A DNA stretch of 49,201 bases from Rheinheimera nanhaiensis E407-8 (GTDB taxonomy: Bacteria; Pseudomonadota; Gammaproteobacteria; Enterobacterales; Alteromonadaceae): positions 1-49,201 of the forward strand of contig NZ_BAFK01000026.1 in assembly GCF_000296695.1 (NCBI RefSeq), in the 5' to 3' direction. Of this stretch, positions 7,818 to 17,193 are shown one piece after another; the first letter of the stretch is position 1; every line of letters begins with the position of its first letter. The position numbers were made by a program, and so were the translations under genes. The notes beneath the pieces are model-generated. The model was not told where the DNA came from. It made no database searches and was given only the letters and a program-made list of their open reading frames with translations.

Positions 7818-8390
7818 ATGACTGAGCAACAACAGCCAACGGATCACAGCACTGAGCAGCCACAGGCCGCTAATGAACATGCCGACACCGTCGAGTTATC
7901 CGGTGAGCAGGCCATTATTGCCAAGCTGGAAGATGAGCTGGCCAGTACTAAGGCCCAGCTGGCAGAGCAGCAGGATTTAATGCTGCGCATTAAAGCTGAA
8001 GCGGAGAATATCCGCCGCCGTGCCAGTATGGACGTAGAAAAAGCGCATAAGTTTGCCCTGGAAAAATTCGCCGGCGACCTGTTACCGGTGGTCGACAACC
8101 TGGAGCGGGCGCTGGGCTTTATTAACCGCGAAGATGAAGCGCTAAAAGGTGTAGTTGAAGGCGTCGAGCTGACGCTGAAAAGCTTTTTAGACACGGTAGC
8201 CAAGTTCGGTGTTAACCAGATTGACCCCCAGGGCCAGCCGTTTAACCCGGAATTGCACCAGGCCATGAGCATTCAGCCCTCAGCGGATGTGGCGCCAAAC
8301 ACGGTCACCTTTGTGATGCAAAAAGGCTATGAGCTTAATGGCCGCTTACTGCGCCCGGCCATGGTCGGTGTGTCTAAAGCAGCTGAATAG
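7818..8390 (+). CDS. grpE: Nucleotide exchange factor GrpE
   Basis: 190 residues. A long N-terminal helix (about 25-95, [40 protein letters not shown]) forms the dimer stalk, followed by the C-terminal beta domain with [22 protein letters not shown] and [18 protein letters not shown]. It releases ADP from DnaK. GGGAG lies 10 bases ahead of the ATG. Probably co-transcribed with hrcA from the heat-shock promoter; a strong terminator follows. Confidence 0.97.
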   Translation: MTEQQQPTDHSTEQPQAANEHADTVELSGEQAIIAKLEDELASTKAQLAEQQDLMLRIKAEAENIRRRASMDVEKAHKFALEKFAGDLLPVVDNLERALGFINREDEALKGVVEGVELTLKSFLDTVAKFGVNQIDPQGQPFNPELHQAMSIQPSADVAPNTVTFVMQKGYELNGRLLRPAMVGVSKAAE

Positions 8391-8411
8391 CAGCCTAAAG
8401 GTCTCTGCTTG

Positions 8412-8436
8412 AGCCGGCATTATGCCGGCTTTTTTA
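8412..8436 (+). terminator. Intrinsic terminator after grpE
   Basis: Perfect 8-bp stem AGCCGGCA / TGCCGGCT with a 3-base loop, followed by a run of T. Confidence 0.88.
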
Positions 8437-8570
8437 TTGCCGCTAAGGTTACTGTCTGATGAATAATTTATACGTGTGATGGGTTAAAGTAATAAAACTT
8501 TATGCAAAGTGCGGTGCTATCCTTTATTATCGGTTAATCAGCTTATTATGCTTTGCTGGCAGAGGTTGGC

Positions 8571-11324
8571 ATGCACCCGCAGTTTATTCAGGCCGTGAAA
8601 CAGCTTATTCCGCCACAGCGCTATTTTGATGGTCCGCTTGAAACTCTAGCCTTTGGCACTGATGCCAGCTTTTACCGTCTGCTACCCAAATTAGTGCTAC
8701 GCATTGAAAGCGAAGCCGAAGTGATAGCGCTGCTGAAGTTAGCCAACCAATACCGGGTGGCGCTAACGTTTCGGGCGGCGGGTACCAGTTTATCCGGCCA
8801 GGCCGTCACTGACTCGGTGCTTTTGGTACTGGGCGAAAACTGGCAGCAGCGTGAAGTGCGCGGTTTGGGTGAGCAAATCCGCCTGCAGCCGGGCGTAATA
8901 GGCGCTGCCGCCAATAAAGTGTTAAGCCCGTTTTTGCGTAAAATTGGCCCGGATCCGGCCTCCATTAACAGCTGTAAAATCGGCGGCATAGTAGCGAATA
9001 ATGCCAGCGGCATGTGCTGTGGCACCGCCCATAACAGCTTTAATACCCTGGCGGGCATGCGCCTGGTGTTATTCGACGGCACTGTGCTGGATACCGAAGA
9101 TAGCCAAAGCGTAGCGGCGTTTCGCAACTCCCATGCGCCGCTGCTGGTCGAGCTGGAATTATTAGGTGCACAAACCCGCGCTAACCCGGACCTGAGTGCC
9201 AAGATCCGCCATAAATACCGCTTAAAAAACACCACCGGCTTTTCGTTAAATGCGCTAACGGAATTTACCGATCCGATTGATATGCTTACGCATTTAATGG
9301 TGGGCTCGGAAGGCTGCCTCGGCTTTATCAGTGCCGTTACCTATCACACCGTGCCGGAGTATCCGCATCGCGCCACGGCTTTGTTGGTCTTCCCGTCGGT
9401 AGAGAGCTGCTGCCTTGCCGTAACGCAGCTAAAGCAGCAGCCGGTATCCGCCGTCGAATTACTCGACAGGCGTAGCCTGCGCTCGGTTGAGCATAAAGTC
9501 GGTATGCCATCCTGGGTAAAAGCTTTGTCAGATAATGCCTGTGCGCTATTGATAGAAAGCAGTGCACAGACTAGCAGCCTGTTGCAGCAGCAACTGGCAC
9601 AGATCTCAGCCAGCCTGGCTGCCTTTGAACTGGAGCAACAGGTTGGTTTTAGCAGCGACCCGGCGGTGTATAACCAGCTGTGGGCCATGCGTAAAGGCAC
9701 TTTCCCGGCGGTGGGTGCGGTGCGGCAAACCGGCACTACAGTGATTATTGAGGACGTGACTTTTCCTGTCGAGCAACTGGCGGAGGGAGTGTCGCGCCTG
9801 CAGCAACTGTTTGATAAATATCAGTATAATGAAGCCATTATTTTTGGCCATGCCTTAGAAGGCAACCTGCATTTTGTCTTTACCCAGGGCTTTGAACAGC
9901 CGGCGGAGGTCGCCCGTTATGCGGCTTTTATGCAGGACGTAGCACAGCTAGTAGCGGTAGAGTTTGGCGGCTCACTGAAAGCTGAACATGGTACCGGCCG
10001 TAATATGGCGCCCTTTGTTGAGCTGGAATGGGGCAGCGAGGCGTATGCCTTAATGTGGCAAATTAAACAGCTGTTGGATCCAAATCATATTCTTAACCCC
10101 GAGGTGGTGTTAAGCCACAACCCACAGCTGCATTTACAGCACTTAAAACCCTTGCCGGCGACTAACCCGCTGGTCGATAAATGCATAGAGTGCGGCTTTT
10201 GTGAGCCGGTATGCCCGTCGCGCAAACTAAGCTTAACACCACGCCAGCGCATAGTGGCGCAGCGGGAAATATCGCGTTTAACTGCGCTGGGCAAAGATAA
10301 TATGTCGGGCGAAGATGCAAAACGTTTAACGCAACTTACCTCAGCTTATCAATATGCCGGTACCGATACCTGCGCTGCCTGCGGTATGTGCAGCAGCGCC
10401 TGTCCGGTGGGTATTAATACCGGCGACTTAACCCGGCAGTTACGGGCAGAAAATAACCAGCGTTGGCAAGGTGTTGCTGCCTTTATCGCACGGCATTTTA
10501 GTGTTGCTGCCGCTATTAGCCGTTTAGGCTTGGGTGTTGGCAATGTATTTGGCTCAGTGCTGCCGCGCTGGCATAAGGCGATGCCAACGGCAAACACAGG
10601 TAAAATAACCAGCCCGGATGGCAAAGGGCTGACGCCGCTTATTTATCTGGCGTCTTGCTCCGGTCGGGTTATGGGGCCTGCGGCCAATAGTAATGATAAA
10701 CGCAGTCTGGCCGAGGTAAGTACCCACTTACTGGCAAAAGCCGGTTACCAGCTGATTATGCCAGAAGGTATTGCACAGCAATGTTGTGGTATGCCGTTTC
10801 AATCCAAAGGCCAGTTTGCCGCAGCTGACTATAAGCAGCGCGAGCTGGAGCAGTGGCTGCTGAAGGTCAGTAATCATGGCGCCATTGCGATTTTCAGTGA
10901 TACCAGCCCCTGCAGCTTAACCCTGCATGGCAAGCTGGACCCACGCTTGCGCATCTATGACAGCGTCGATTTTTTGCATGATCAGGTGCTGCCAAAGTTA
11001 ACGATAAAGCCACTGGACCAGCCGGTGGCACTGCATATCACCTGCAGCGCCAGTCAGTTGGGTCAGGCCGATAAACTGCAGCGGTTACTTAGTGCCTGCA
11101 CTGGCAGTGTCATAATACCGGAAGGGATCAGCTGCTGCGGCTTTGCCGGCGATAAAGGCTTTGTGCTGCCCGAGCTTAACGCCTCGGCATTATCGGAGTT
11201 AAAACCGCAGGTAAGTGCTTGCGCACACGGGGTATCGACCAGCCGCACCTGCGAGATTGGTTTATCGCGCCACAGCGGTATTGCGTATCAGCATCTGGTG
11301 TATTTGCTGGATAGCTGTTCTTGA
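8571..11324 (+). CDS. FAD-linked oxidase/4Fe-4S fusion, probable respiratory D-lactate dehydrogenase
   Basis: 917 residues from ATG 8571 (AGAGG 5 bases upstream; a TTG six codons earlier is less likely). The N-terminal half is a PCMH-type FAD domain (FRAAGTSLSGQAV, IGPDPASINSCKIGGIVANNASGM) plus an FAD-oxidase C-terminal domain (GHALEGNLHF, KAEHGTGRNMAPF). The C-terminal half has two ferredoxin clusters, CIECGFCEPVCP (about 537) and CAACGMCSSACPVG (about 599), then two CCG segments (CCGMPF about 737, CCGFAGDKGF about 852). This is the architecture of Dld-II/YdiJ-type 2-hydroxyacid dehydrogenases feeding the quinone pool. D-lactate is the likely substrate but is not proven; no lactate permease is adjacent. 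Confidence 0.85.
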   Translation: MHPQFIQAVKQLIPPQRYFDGPLETLAFGTDASFYRLLPKLVLRIESEAEVIALLKLANQYRVALTFRAAGTSLSGQAVTDSVLLVLGENWQQREVRGLGEQIRLQPGVIGAAANKVLSPFLRKIGPDPASINSCKIGGIVANNASGMCCGTAHNSFNTLAGMRLVLFDGTVLDTEDSQSVAAFRNSHAPLLVELELLGAQTRANPDLSAKIRHKYRLKNTTGFSLNALTEFTDPIDMLTHLMVGSEGCLGFISAVTYHTVPEYPHRATALLVFPSVESCCLAVTQLKQQPVSAVELLDRRSLRSVEHKVGMPSWVKALSDNACALLIESSAQTSSLLQQQLAQISASLAAFELEQQVGFSSDPAVYNQLWAMRKGTFPAVGAVRQTGTTVIIEDVTFPVEQLAEGVSRLQQLFDKYQYNEAIIFGHALEGNLHFVFTQGFEQPAEVARYAAFMQDVAQLVAVEFGGSLKAEHGTGRNMAPFVELEWGSEAYALMWQIKQLLDPNHILNPEVVLSHNPQLHLQHLKPLPATNPLVDKCIECGFCEPVCPSRKLSLTPRQRIVAQREISRLTALGKDNMSGEDAKRLTQLTSAYQYAGTDTCAACGMCSSACPVGINTGDLTRQLRAENNQRWQGVAAFIARHFSVAAAISRLGLGVGNVFGSVLPRWHKAMPTANTGKITSPDGKGLTPLIYLASCSGRVMGPAANSNDKRSLAEVSTHLLAKAGYQLIMPEGIAQQCCGMPFQSKGQFAAADYKQRELEQWLLKVSNHGAIAIFSDTSPCSLTLHGKLDPRLRIYDSVDFLHDQVLPKLTIKPLDQPVALHITCSASQLGQADKLQRLLSACTGSVIIPEGISCCGFAGDKGFVLPELNASALSELKPQVSACAHGVSTSRTCEIGLSRHSGIAYQHLVYLLDSCS

Positions 11325-11364
11325 GTTTTTACTGTATGTAAGCCGCGAAATTGAGCTTCGGGTC

Positions 11365-11459
11365 GACAACTGACACCACGAAAAGACGCCGTAGATACGT
11401 CCCTGTAGGCTCCTCTGTGGCATCCCTGCCACAGACGCTTTTCTTAGTTGTCAGTTGTC
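11365..11459. repeat. 95-bp imperfect inverted-repeat element
   Basis: Outer arms GACAACTGACA (11365-11375) and TGTCAGTTGTC (11449-11459) are perfect complements. Inside are GAAAAG-containing partially matching arms, and the right half contains a perfect 9-bp hairpin TCTGTGGCA / TGCCACAGA with a 4-base loop (11414-11435) followed by CGCTTTTCTT. It lies between the converging dehydrogenase and luxS genes, has no coding capacity and looks like a small dispersed element; it may also terminate transcription. No second copy was noticed in this window. Confidence 0.65.
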
Positions 11460-11497
11460 TCACCGCGCAGTGTCGTCCGGGTTCTTAATCAGCTATA

Positions 11498-12007
11498 TTA
11501 AAGTTTGTTCAGGATCTCCGCCGGTAAGGCCAGCTCGTCATTACGGTTAACACCGACACCACGCTCAAGAATATTCTTAGCAATTTGCTTGGCTTCATCC
11601 AGCGAGTGCATTTGCGCGGTGCCACACTGATAAATATTCAGCTCCGGAATATCGCTCTGGCTGGCAACGTGCAGCACATCATCCATCGCCGCTTGCCAGG
11701 CTTTGGCCACGCGCTGTTCGTCCGGTGTGCCAATTAAGCTCATATAAAAGCCGGTGCGACAGCCCATCGGCGAAATATCGATAATTTCGACATCATCACC
11801 ATTTAAATGGTCACGCATAAAGCCGGCGAATAAGTGTTCCAGTGTATGAATGCCTTTTTCCGACAGGATTTCTTCATTCGGCACACAAAAGCGTAAATCA
11901 AACACTGTAATTGCATCGCCTTTGGGCGTGTTCATCTTTTTCGCTACCCGCACCGCAGGCGCTTTCATAATGGTATGGTCGACGGTAAAACTGTCCAGTA
12001 GTGGCAT
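11498..12007 (-). CDS. luxS: S-ribosylhomocysteine lyase (autoinducer-2 synthase)
   Basis: 169 residues, standard length. The Fe/Zn-binding HTLEH motif gives His54 and His58, with Cys128 in YQCGT as the third ligand, Cys83 in GCRTGFY as the catalytic thiol and Glu57 as base. It splits S-ribosylhomocysteine into homocysteine and DPD, the precursor of AI-2, in the activated methyl cycle. Monocistronic, divergent from dnaK. Confidence 0.98.
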   Translation of the reverse strand: MPLLDSFTVDHTIMKAPAVRVAKKMNTPKGDAITVFDLRFCVPNEEILSEKGIHTLEHLFAGFMRDHLNGDDVEIIDISPMGCRTGFYMSLIGTPDEQRVAKAWQAAMDDVLHVASQSDIPELNIYQCGTAQMHSLDEAKQIAKNILERGVGVNRNDELALPAEILNKL

Positions 12008-12045
12008 AACCTTAGCCTTTTTAAAGTGTAGAAACAGTGTCGGCT

Positions 12046-12074
12046 ATTATAGTCAGGTCGGGGCGGATAAGTTA
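12046..12074 (-). promoter_or_regulatory. Candidate luxS promoter
   Basis: Perfect -10 TATAAT on the minus strand (12046-12051), about 39 bp upstream of the luxS ATG. A weaker -35, TTAACT, lies 18 bp further upstream. Confidence 0.5.
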
Positions 12075-12112
12075 ACCGCTTTTGCCGCGAAAAGCGCTTA
12101 ACCGCGCTTAAC
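12072..12112. repeat. Repeated TTAACCGC / GCGCTTAAC motifs upstream of dnaK
   Basis: GCGCTTAAC occurs twice with a 10-bp period (12094-12102, 12104-12112). TTAACCGC occurs at 12072-12079, 12098-12105 and again at 12182-12189, just after the dnaK -10 element. The spacing of one helical turn suggests a protein-binding site, but this is inference. Confidence 0.35.
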
Positions 12113-12155
12113 GCCTTGCTTTTATAAGTTAAAGCAAAATTTTTACCTGAATAAC

Positions 12156-12184
12156 CTTGAATGGATCAGGGCTAATCCCCATTA
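12156..12184 (+). promoter_or_regulatory. Sigma-32-type promoter of dnaK
   Basis: CTTGAAT (12156-12162), 14-bp spacer, CCCCATTA (12177-12184), 49 bp upstream of the dnaK ATG. It is an excellent match to the heat-shock consensus. Confidence 0.85.
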
Positions 12185-12233
12185 ACCGCTCAACACAATT
12201 TTTAATTGTTCAAATATTAAGTGGAGAGCAGTT

Positions 12234-14144
12234 ATGGGCAGAATTATCGGTATTGACTTAGGCACAACCAACTCTTGTGTGGCGGTATTAGACGGCGACA
12301 AACCTCGCGTATTAGAAAACGCAGAAGGTGCCCGTACTACGCCATCGATCATCGCTTACGCTGAAGACGGCGAAGTATTAGTTGGCCAGCCTGCTAAACG
12401 TCAGGCAGTTACCAACCCGAAAAACACTTTGTTTGCCATTAAGCGTTTAATTGGCCGTCGTTTTGAAGACGAAGAAGTGCAGCGCGACATTAAAATTATG
12501 CCTTACGCCATTGTGAAGGCCGATAATGGTGACGCCTGGGTTGAAGTTAAAGGCAAAAAGTTAGCTGCACCGCAAATTTCAGCTGAAGTGCTGAAAAAGA
12601 TGAAAAAAACCGCCGAAGACTATTTAGGCGAAGCAGTAACGGCTGCCGTTATTACGGTACCAGCCTACTTTAACGATGCGCAGCGTCAGGCTACCAAAGA
12701 CGCCGGCCGTATTGCAGGCCTGGAAGTAAAACGTATTATCAACGAGCCAACCGCGGCGGCCCTGGCTTATGGTATGGATAAAAAGAAAGGCGATACTAAG
12801 GTTGCAGTATACGACTTAGGTGGCGGTACTTTCGATATCTCTATCATTGAAATTGACGATGTCGACGGCGAGCAAACCTTTGAAGTCTTAGCGACCAACG
12901 GTGATACCCACTTAGGTGGTGAAGACTTCGATAACCGCTTAATTAATTATCTGGTGGAAGAATTTAAAAAAGAGCAGGGCATTGACCTGCGTAACGACCC
13001 GCTGGCGATGCAGCGTTTAAAAGAGTCTGCCGAAAAAGCCAAGATTGAATTATCTTCTGCCTCGCAGACGGAAGTAAACCTGCCATATATCACGGCGGAT
13101 GCGTCAGGCCCGAAACACTTAAACATTAAAGTGACCCGCGCCAAGCTGGAATCTTTAGTAGAAGATTTAATTCAGCGCACTATCGAGCCGCTGAAGCAGG
13201 CACTGAAAGATGCTGATTTAAGCGTAGGCGAAATTGACGACATCATCCTGGTGGGCGGTCAAACGCGGATGCCAAAAGTACAGGAAGCGGTAGCCGCTTT
13301 CTTTGGCAAAGAAGCGCGTAAAGACGTGAACCCGGACGAAGCGGTAGCCGTAGGGGCGGCGATTCAGGGCGCGGTACTGTCAGGTGATGTGAAAGACGTA
13401 TTGCTGCTGGACGTAACACCACTGTCGCTGGGTATTGAAACCATGGGCAGCGTGATGACAGCGCTGATTGAGAAAAACACCACCATTCCGACCAAGAAGT
13501 CGCAGGTGTTCTCAACCGCCGAAGACAACCAGTCTGCCGTAACCATTCACGTGCTGCAGGGTGAGCGTAAGCGCGCCTCTGATAACAAGTCACTGGGCCA
13601 GTTCAACTTAGAAGGTATCCGCCCGGGCCGTCGTGGCGAGCCACAAATTGAAGTGGTATTTGACCTGGATGCCGATGGTATTCTGCACGTATCGGCCAAG
13701 GATAAAGACACCGGTAAAGAGCAGAAGATCACCATTAAAGCCAACTCTGGTCTGACCGACGATGAAATTCAGGCCATGGTGCGTGACGCTGAAGCCCACG
13801 CCGCGGAAGACAAAAAGTTTGAAGAGCTGGTACAAACCCGTAACCAGGCTGATGCGATGGTACATGCTACCCGTAAGCAGCTGGACGAAGTGGGTAGTGC
13901 TTTAGCAAGTAATGACAAAGAAGCGATTGAAACCGCAATCAAAGATCTTGAAGCTGTGTTAAAAGGCAGCGACAAGGCGGCGATTGACGAGAAGTCGCAG
14001 GCGCTGATGCAGGCGTCACAAAAACTGATGGAAGCAGCTCAGGCGAAAGCCCAGCAGGGCGGCGCCGATGCCGGCCAGCAAGCGGGTGGCAACGACGATG
14101 TAGTTGACGCTGAGTTTGAAGAAGTGAAAGACGACAAGAAGTAA
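12234..14144 (+). CDS. dnaK: Chaperone DnaK (Hsp70)
   Basis: 636 residues. Hsp70 signatures [18 protein letters not shown] at the N-terminus, [17 protein letters not shown] near residue 190 and [14 protein letters not shown] near 340, then the substrate domain ([15 protein letters not shown]) and a helical lid ending in the acidic [12 protein letters not shown]. An ATP-driven cytoplasmic chaperone working with DnaJ and GrpE. Heat-shock promoter upstream; dnaJ follows after 69 bp containing a hairpin. Confidence 0.99.
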   Translation: MGRIIGIDLGTTNSCVAVLDGDKPRVLENAEGARTTPSIIAYAEDGEVLVGQPAKRQAVTNPKNTLFAIKRLIGRRFEDEEVQRDIKIMPYAIVKADNGDAWVEVKGKKLAAPQISAEVLKKMKKTAEDYLGEAVTAAVITVPAYFNDAQRQATKDAGRIAGLEVKRIINEPTAAALAYGMDKKKGDTKVAVYDLGGGTFDISIIEIDDVDGEQTFEVLATNGDTHLGGEDFDNRLINYLVEEFKKEQGIDLRNDPLAMQRLKESAEKAKIELSSASQTEVNLPYITADASGPKHLNIKVTRAKLESLVEDLIQRTIEPLKQALKDADLSVGEIDDIILVGGQTRMPKVQEAVAAFFGKEARKDVNPDEAVAVGAAIQGAVLSGDVKDVLLLDVTPLSLGIETMGSVMTALIEKNTTIPTKKSQVFSTAEDNQSAVTIHVLQGERKRASDNKSLGQFNLEGIRPGRRGEPQIEVVFDLDADGILHVSAKDKDTGKEQKITIKANSGLTDDEIQAMVRDAEAHAAEDKKFEELVQTRNQADAMVHATRKQLDEVGSALASNDKEAIETAIKDLEAVLKGSDKAAIDEKSQALMQASQKLMEAAQAKAQQGGADAGQQAGGNDDVVDAEFEEVKDDKK

Positions 14145-14158
14145 TCTGGCTGAGGTAT

Positions 14159-14184
14159 AAGGGCTGGCCAGGTGCCAGCCCTTT
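14159..14184 (+). terminator. Hairpin between dnaK and dnaJ
   Basis: 8-bp stem GGGCTGGC / GCCAGCCC with a 5-base loop, preceded by AA and followed by only TTT. With a short U-tract it probably attenuates rather than stops readthrough into dnaJ, or stabilises the dnaK message. Confidence 0.55.
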
Positions 14185-14213
14185 GGCATTAAGACTTTTA
14201 CTGAGCGGGAACT

Positions 14214-15356
14214 ATGTCCAAGCGTGACTATTATGAAGTATTAGGTGTCGCTAAAGGCGCCGACGACAAAGACATCAAAAAGGCTTATAAACGCCTCGCC
14301 ATGAAATTTCACCCTGATCGTACCCAGGGCGATAAAACGATGGAAGAGAAGTTTAAAGAAGTGCAGGAAGCCTACGAGGTGTTGTCGGATGAGCAAAAGC
14401 GGGCAGCCTACGACCGTTATGGCCATGCCGGGGTAGATCCTAACCGTGGCGCTGGTGGCTTTGGCGGCGGTGCCGGCGGGGCTGATTTTGGCGATATTTT
14501 TGGCGATGTGTTTGGCGATATTTTTGGTGGTGGCGGTCGCCGCGGCCAGTCACGCGCCCAGCGTGGTTCAGATTTACGCTACAACCTGGAATTAAGCCTG
14601 GAAGAGGCGGTACGTGGTAAATCGGTCGATATTAAAGTACCGACTATGGTGAGCTGCGACAGTTGTGACGGTTCCGGCGCGAAAAAAGGCACTTCAGCCA
14701 AAAGCTGTCCAACCTGTCATGGTGCCGGCCAGGTGACCATGCGTCAGGGCTTTTTTGCTGTGCAGCAAACCTGCCCGACCTGTAATGGCCGTGGTAAAAT
14801 TATCCCCGAGCCCTGCACTAAGTGCCATGGCGAAGGCCGCATAGAGAAAACCAAAACGCTGTCGGTGAAAATTCCGGCCGGTGTAGACACTGGCGATCGC
14901 ATCCGCTTAACCGGCGAAGGTGAGGCCGGCATGCACGGCGCCCCAGCGGGTGATCTGTACGTGCAGGTGCATGTGAAAGAGCACCCGATTTTTGTCCGTG
15001 ATGGCAATAATCTGTACTGCGACGTACCCCTGAGTTTTACCACCGCCGCACTGGGTGGTGAAATTGACGTACCGACATTAGATGGCCGGGTGAAACTGAA
15101 GATCCCAGCTGAGACCCAGACTGATAAAATGTTCCGCTTACGTGGCAAGGGCGTGCAATCAGTGCGTGGCGGTGGCGTGGGCGATCTGGTGTGCAAAGTG
15201 GTCATTGAAACCCCGGTGAACCTAAGCGAGAAGCAAAAAGAGCTGTTGCGTCAGCTGGATGACAGTATGGCAGGCGATGGCGAAGCCAAGCACCGGCCAA
15301 AATCTAAAGGCTTTTTCGATGGTGTGAAAAAGTTTTTCGATGATTTAACCAGCTAA
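14214..15356 (+). CDS. dnaJ: Co-chaperone DnaJ (Hsp40)
   Basis: 380 residues. J domain with HPD at 33-35, a Gly/Phe-rich linker (about 75-115), four zinc-finger CxxCxG repeats (CDSCDG, CPTCHG, CPTCNG, CTKCHG) and C-terminal substrate-binding domains. It delivers clients to DnaK and stimulates its ATPase. Downstream of dnaK and likely expressed from the same heat-shock promoter by readthrough. Confidence 0.99.
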   Translation: MSKRDYYEVLGVAKGADDKDIKKAYKRLAMKFHPDRTQGDKTMEEKFKEVQEAYEVLSDEQKRAAYDRYGHAGVDPNRGAGGFGGGAGGADFGDIFGDVFGDIFGGGGRRGQSRAQRGSDLRYNLELSLEEAVRGKSVDIKVPTMVSCDSCDGSGAKKGTSAKSCPTCHGAGQVTMRQGFFAVQQTCPTCNGRGKIIPEPCTKCHGEGRIEKTKTLSVKIPAGVDTGDRIRLTGEGEAGMHGAPAGDLYVQVHVKEHPIFVRDGNNLYCDVPLSFTTAALGGEIDVPTLDGRVKLKIPAETQTDKMFRLRGKGVQSVRGGGVGDLVCKVVIETPVNLSEKQKELLRQLDDSMAGDGEAKHRPKSKGFFDGVKKFFDDLTS

Positions 15357-15365
15357 AGGCTAACG

Positions 15366-15390
15366 AAAAACCACCTGCGGGTGGTTTTTT
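15366..15390 (+). terminator. Intrinsic terminator after dnaJ
   Basis: Stem ACCACC / GGTGGT with a 4-base loop, flanked by AAAAA and TTTTTT. Confidence 0.85.
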
Positions 15391-15453
15391 GTTGCCCAGC
15401 AGATACAATAAAGAGGCTGTTTTACGCCAGTTACTGCGGATAAGGATATAACA

Positions 15454-16251
15454 ATGTTGAAGAAATTATTGGTTACCACCACCTGTGCCCTGCTTATTGT
15501 GGCCTGTGCCCAGTCGCCGACCGGCCGGCGGCAAATTATGCTGTTTAATGATGCCGAGCTTGGCAAAATGGGCGCCCAGACCTTTGAGTCGATGAAGGCA
15601 GAAACCCCAATAGCCAAAGATGCGAAAACCAATAATTATGTTAAGTGTGTTGCTAACAGTTTGTTGGCGGTAACCCCCGAGAGTACCCGGGCGCAAAATT
15701 GGGAAATCGTGGTATTTGACTCCGATCAGGTCAATGCCTTTGCCTTACCCGGCGGCAAAATCGGCGTCTACACCGGCTTGTTAAAAGTAGCGCAGAATCA
15801 GGACCAGCTGGCGGCGGTAGTGGGCCATGAAATTGGTCATGTTATTGCAGGCCACAGTAACGAGCGGTTATCCACTAATCAGGGTATTCAAACCATACTG
15901 GCGCTGGGTGATGCAGGCATGAAAGCCTATGGGGTGCGCTATCAGCAAGAGCTGATGACCGCCTTTGGTTTGGGGGCGCAGTTAGGGGTGGCGCTGCCGT
16001 TTAGCCGGGCACATGAAAGTGAGTCTGATATTATCGGTCTGGACCTGATGGCCAAAGCCGGTTTTGAACCGCGACAGGCGGTAAACCTGTGGCAAAATAT
16101 GGCTGCAGCGGGCAGCGGTGGTACACCGGAATTTATGTCGACCCACCCGCTACCGGAAACCCGTATTAAAGATTTGCGCGAGAAAATGCCAGAGGCGATG
16201 AAACTTTATAACGAGCGTAAAGCCAGCGCACCTTTACCAAGATGTAGCTAG
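15454..16251 (+). CDS. M48 family metalloprotease lipoprotein (LoiP/YggG-like)
   Basis: 265 residues. Lipoprotein signal with lipobox IVAC (Cys18). Zinc motif HEIGH at residues 125-129 and the third ligand in SRAHESESD (Glu188), followed by the typical LMAKAGFEP and STHPLPETRIKDL. Likely anchored in the periplasm, where E. coli relatives (LoiP, BepA) take part in envelope quality control. Good ribosome binding site TAAGGA. Its own unit after the dnaJ terminator. Confidence 0.92.
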   Translation: MLKKLLVTTTCALLIVACAQSPTGRRQIMLFNDAELGKMGAQTFESMKAETPIAKDAKTNNYVKCVANSLLAVTPESTRAQNWEIVVFDSDQVNAFALPGGKIGVYTGLLKVAQNQDQLAAVVGHEIGHVIAGHSNERLSTNQGIQTILALGDAGMKAYGVRYQQELMTAFGLGAQLGVALPFSRAHESESDIIGLDLMAKAGFEPRQAVNLWQNMAAAGSGGTPEFMSTHPLPETRIKDLREKMPEAMKLYNERKASAPLPRCS

Positions 16252-16306
16252 TGTAGCGTCAATTTACTTTACAGTTAGCAAAGGTTTAACCTGCTACAGA
16301 ATTTAA

Positions 16307-16334
16307 AAGCTAAGCTATAACAAGTGCTTAGCTT
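16307..16334. repeat. Inverted repeat after the M48 gene
   Basis: Perfect 9-bp arms AAGCTAAGC / GCTTAGCTT with a 10-base loop. No U-run follows, so it is a weak terminator at best; it could also be an operator for the cassette promoter just downstream. Confidence 0.4.
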
Positions 16335-16341
16335 GTTGGAT

Positions 16342-16370
16342 TTGATCTTGCATAGCAGTGCCAGTACACT
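16342..16370 (+). promoter_or_regulatory. Candidate promoter of the Tat/kinase cassette
   Basis: -35 TTGATC (16342-16347), 17-bp spacer, -10 TACACT (16365-16370), 30 bp before the Tat-protein ATG. Confidence 0.5.
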
Positions 16371-16400
16371 TTTATGCAGTGAGCTTAATGGAATAGGGTT

Positions 16401-17015
16401 ATGACAGCAGTTAATGACAAGGAAAACTCGACAACGTCAAACGGGCGGCGCAAGTTTTTACTGCGTGCCGGTTTGGGTTCTCTGCCAGTATTGCTGACGC
16501 TAAAAAGCAAAGCGGCTTGGGGCACCAGCACACTGAATTGCTCGTTAAGTGAGACGGCTTCGCAGATGCAGTCTGTGCAGCCGGACAAGTTCGAGCAGTG
16601 TAAATTCAGTTTTGACTCCCATGGCAGCGCTAAGCTGTATTTTGAAGCGAATAAGCTGGGGGCGGCAGGCGGCAAAGGCGCCTATTTTTACAAGAAAAAA
16701 TCGGTTCCGCTAAGTAAATGGTTAAAAGAGTGGCAGGGTATTGATATTTACCAGGACACCCCTTTTAACGCGGTGTTTGGCAGTGGTTATAACGGTACCT
16801 TAAAGCAGGCGGTGAATCAGGGCGGTGATTACGCGTTAATACGCAATATTGCCTCTGCATTCTTACACGCGTTGTATTACCAAAGTGAGCAGTTCAGCAC
16901 CAATATGCCTTCGCCAGATGAAATTGTGAATGCCTATATCGGTGCAGTGACGCCGGCGCAAAAAGCCCAATTGGCGGCACTGCTGTCTTATTATATTGAT
17001 GGCTACACTGGCTAA
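16401..17015 (+). CDS. Tat-exported protein of unknown function, first gene of the HPr-Rel-A-type cassette
   Basis: 204 residues. Twin-arginine signal GRRKFLLRAG at residues 15-24, a hydrophobic stretch to about 34 and a likely cleavage site near AAWG (38-41). The mature part has two cysteines (Cys47, Cys67), a Lys/Tyr-rich YFYKKKSVPLSKW region and a helical C-terminal half (residues about 120-200). Weak resemblance to secreted proteins with a CTPGYWK-type motif is only an impression. Export of a folded protein suggests it may be modified or may bind a cofactor before crossing the membrane. It is followed by three tightly overlapping genes. Function unknown. Confidence 0.82.
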   Translation: MTAVNDKENSTTSNGRRKFLLRAGLGSLPVLLTLKSKAAWGTSTLNCSLSETASQMQSVQPDKFEQCKFSFDSHGSAKLYFEANKLGAAGGKGAYFYKKKSVPLSKWLKEWQGIDIYQDTPFNAVFGSGYNGTLKQAVNQGGDYALIRNIASAFLHALYYQSEQFSTNMPSPDEIVNAYIGAVTPAQKAQLAALLSYYIDGYTG

Positions 17016-17193
17016 CGCGTTAACCGTTAGCCAGAGCTACCCGCAATGGCTGCAACAGCAAAGTGACACCGCGCTACTGCAAACCCGCTTTAATGATGGC
17101 AGTAGCGTGGCATTTTCGTTGTTAACCCATGAAACCAGCATCGCCGGGCCCGCTGTGGTGGAGTCGGTACAGACAGAAGCAAAGCCGACTTGA
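16999..17193 (+). CDS. Small unknown protein between the Tat substrate and the kinase
   Basis: 64 residues from ATG 16999. It overlaps the end of the Tat gene by 17 bases and its TGA overlaps the TTG start of the kinase (TTGA), so it fills the gap exactly. Codon choice looks like the neighbours. No signal peptide or membrane span; contains SYPQWLQQQ and a short strand-rich part, LLQTRFNDGSSVAFSLLTHE. In related cassettes a PqqD-like peptide chaperone of about 90 residues occupies this slot, but I cannot see PqqD signatures here. No ribosome binding site of its own; probably coupled. Confidence 0.6.
   Translation: MATLANALTVSQSYPQWLQQQSDTALLQTRFNDGSSVAFSLLTHETSIAGPAVVESVQTEAKPT
17010..17032 (+). 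other. Hairpin at the Tat gene stop codon
   Basis: Perfect 8-bp stem GGCTAACG / CGTTAGCC with a 7-base loop. The Tat-gene TAA lies in the left arm. No U-run, so it may act as a processing or mRNA-stability element separating a strongly made substrate from its enzymes. Confidence 0.5.
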
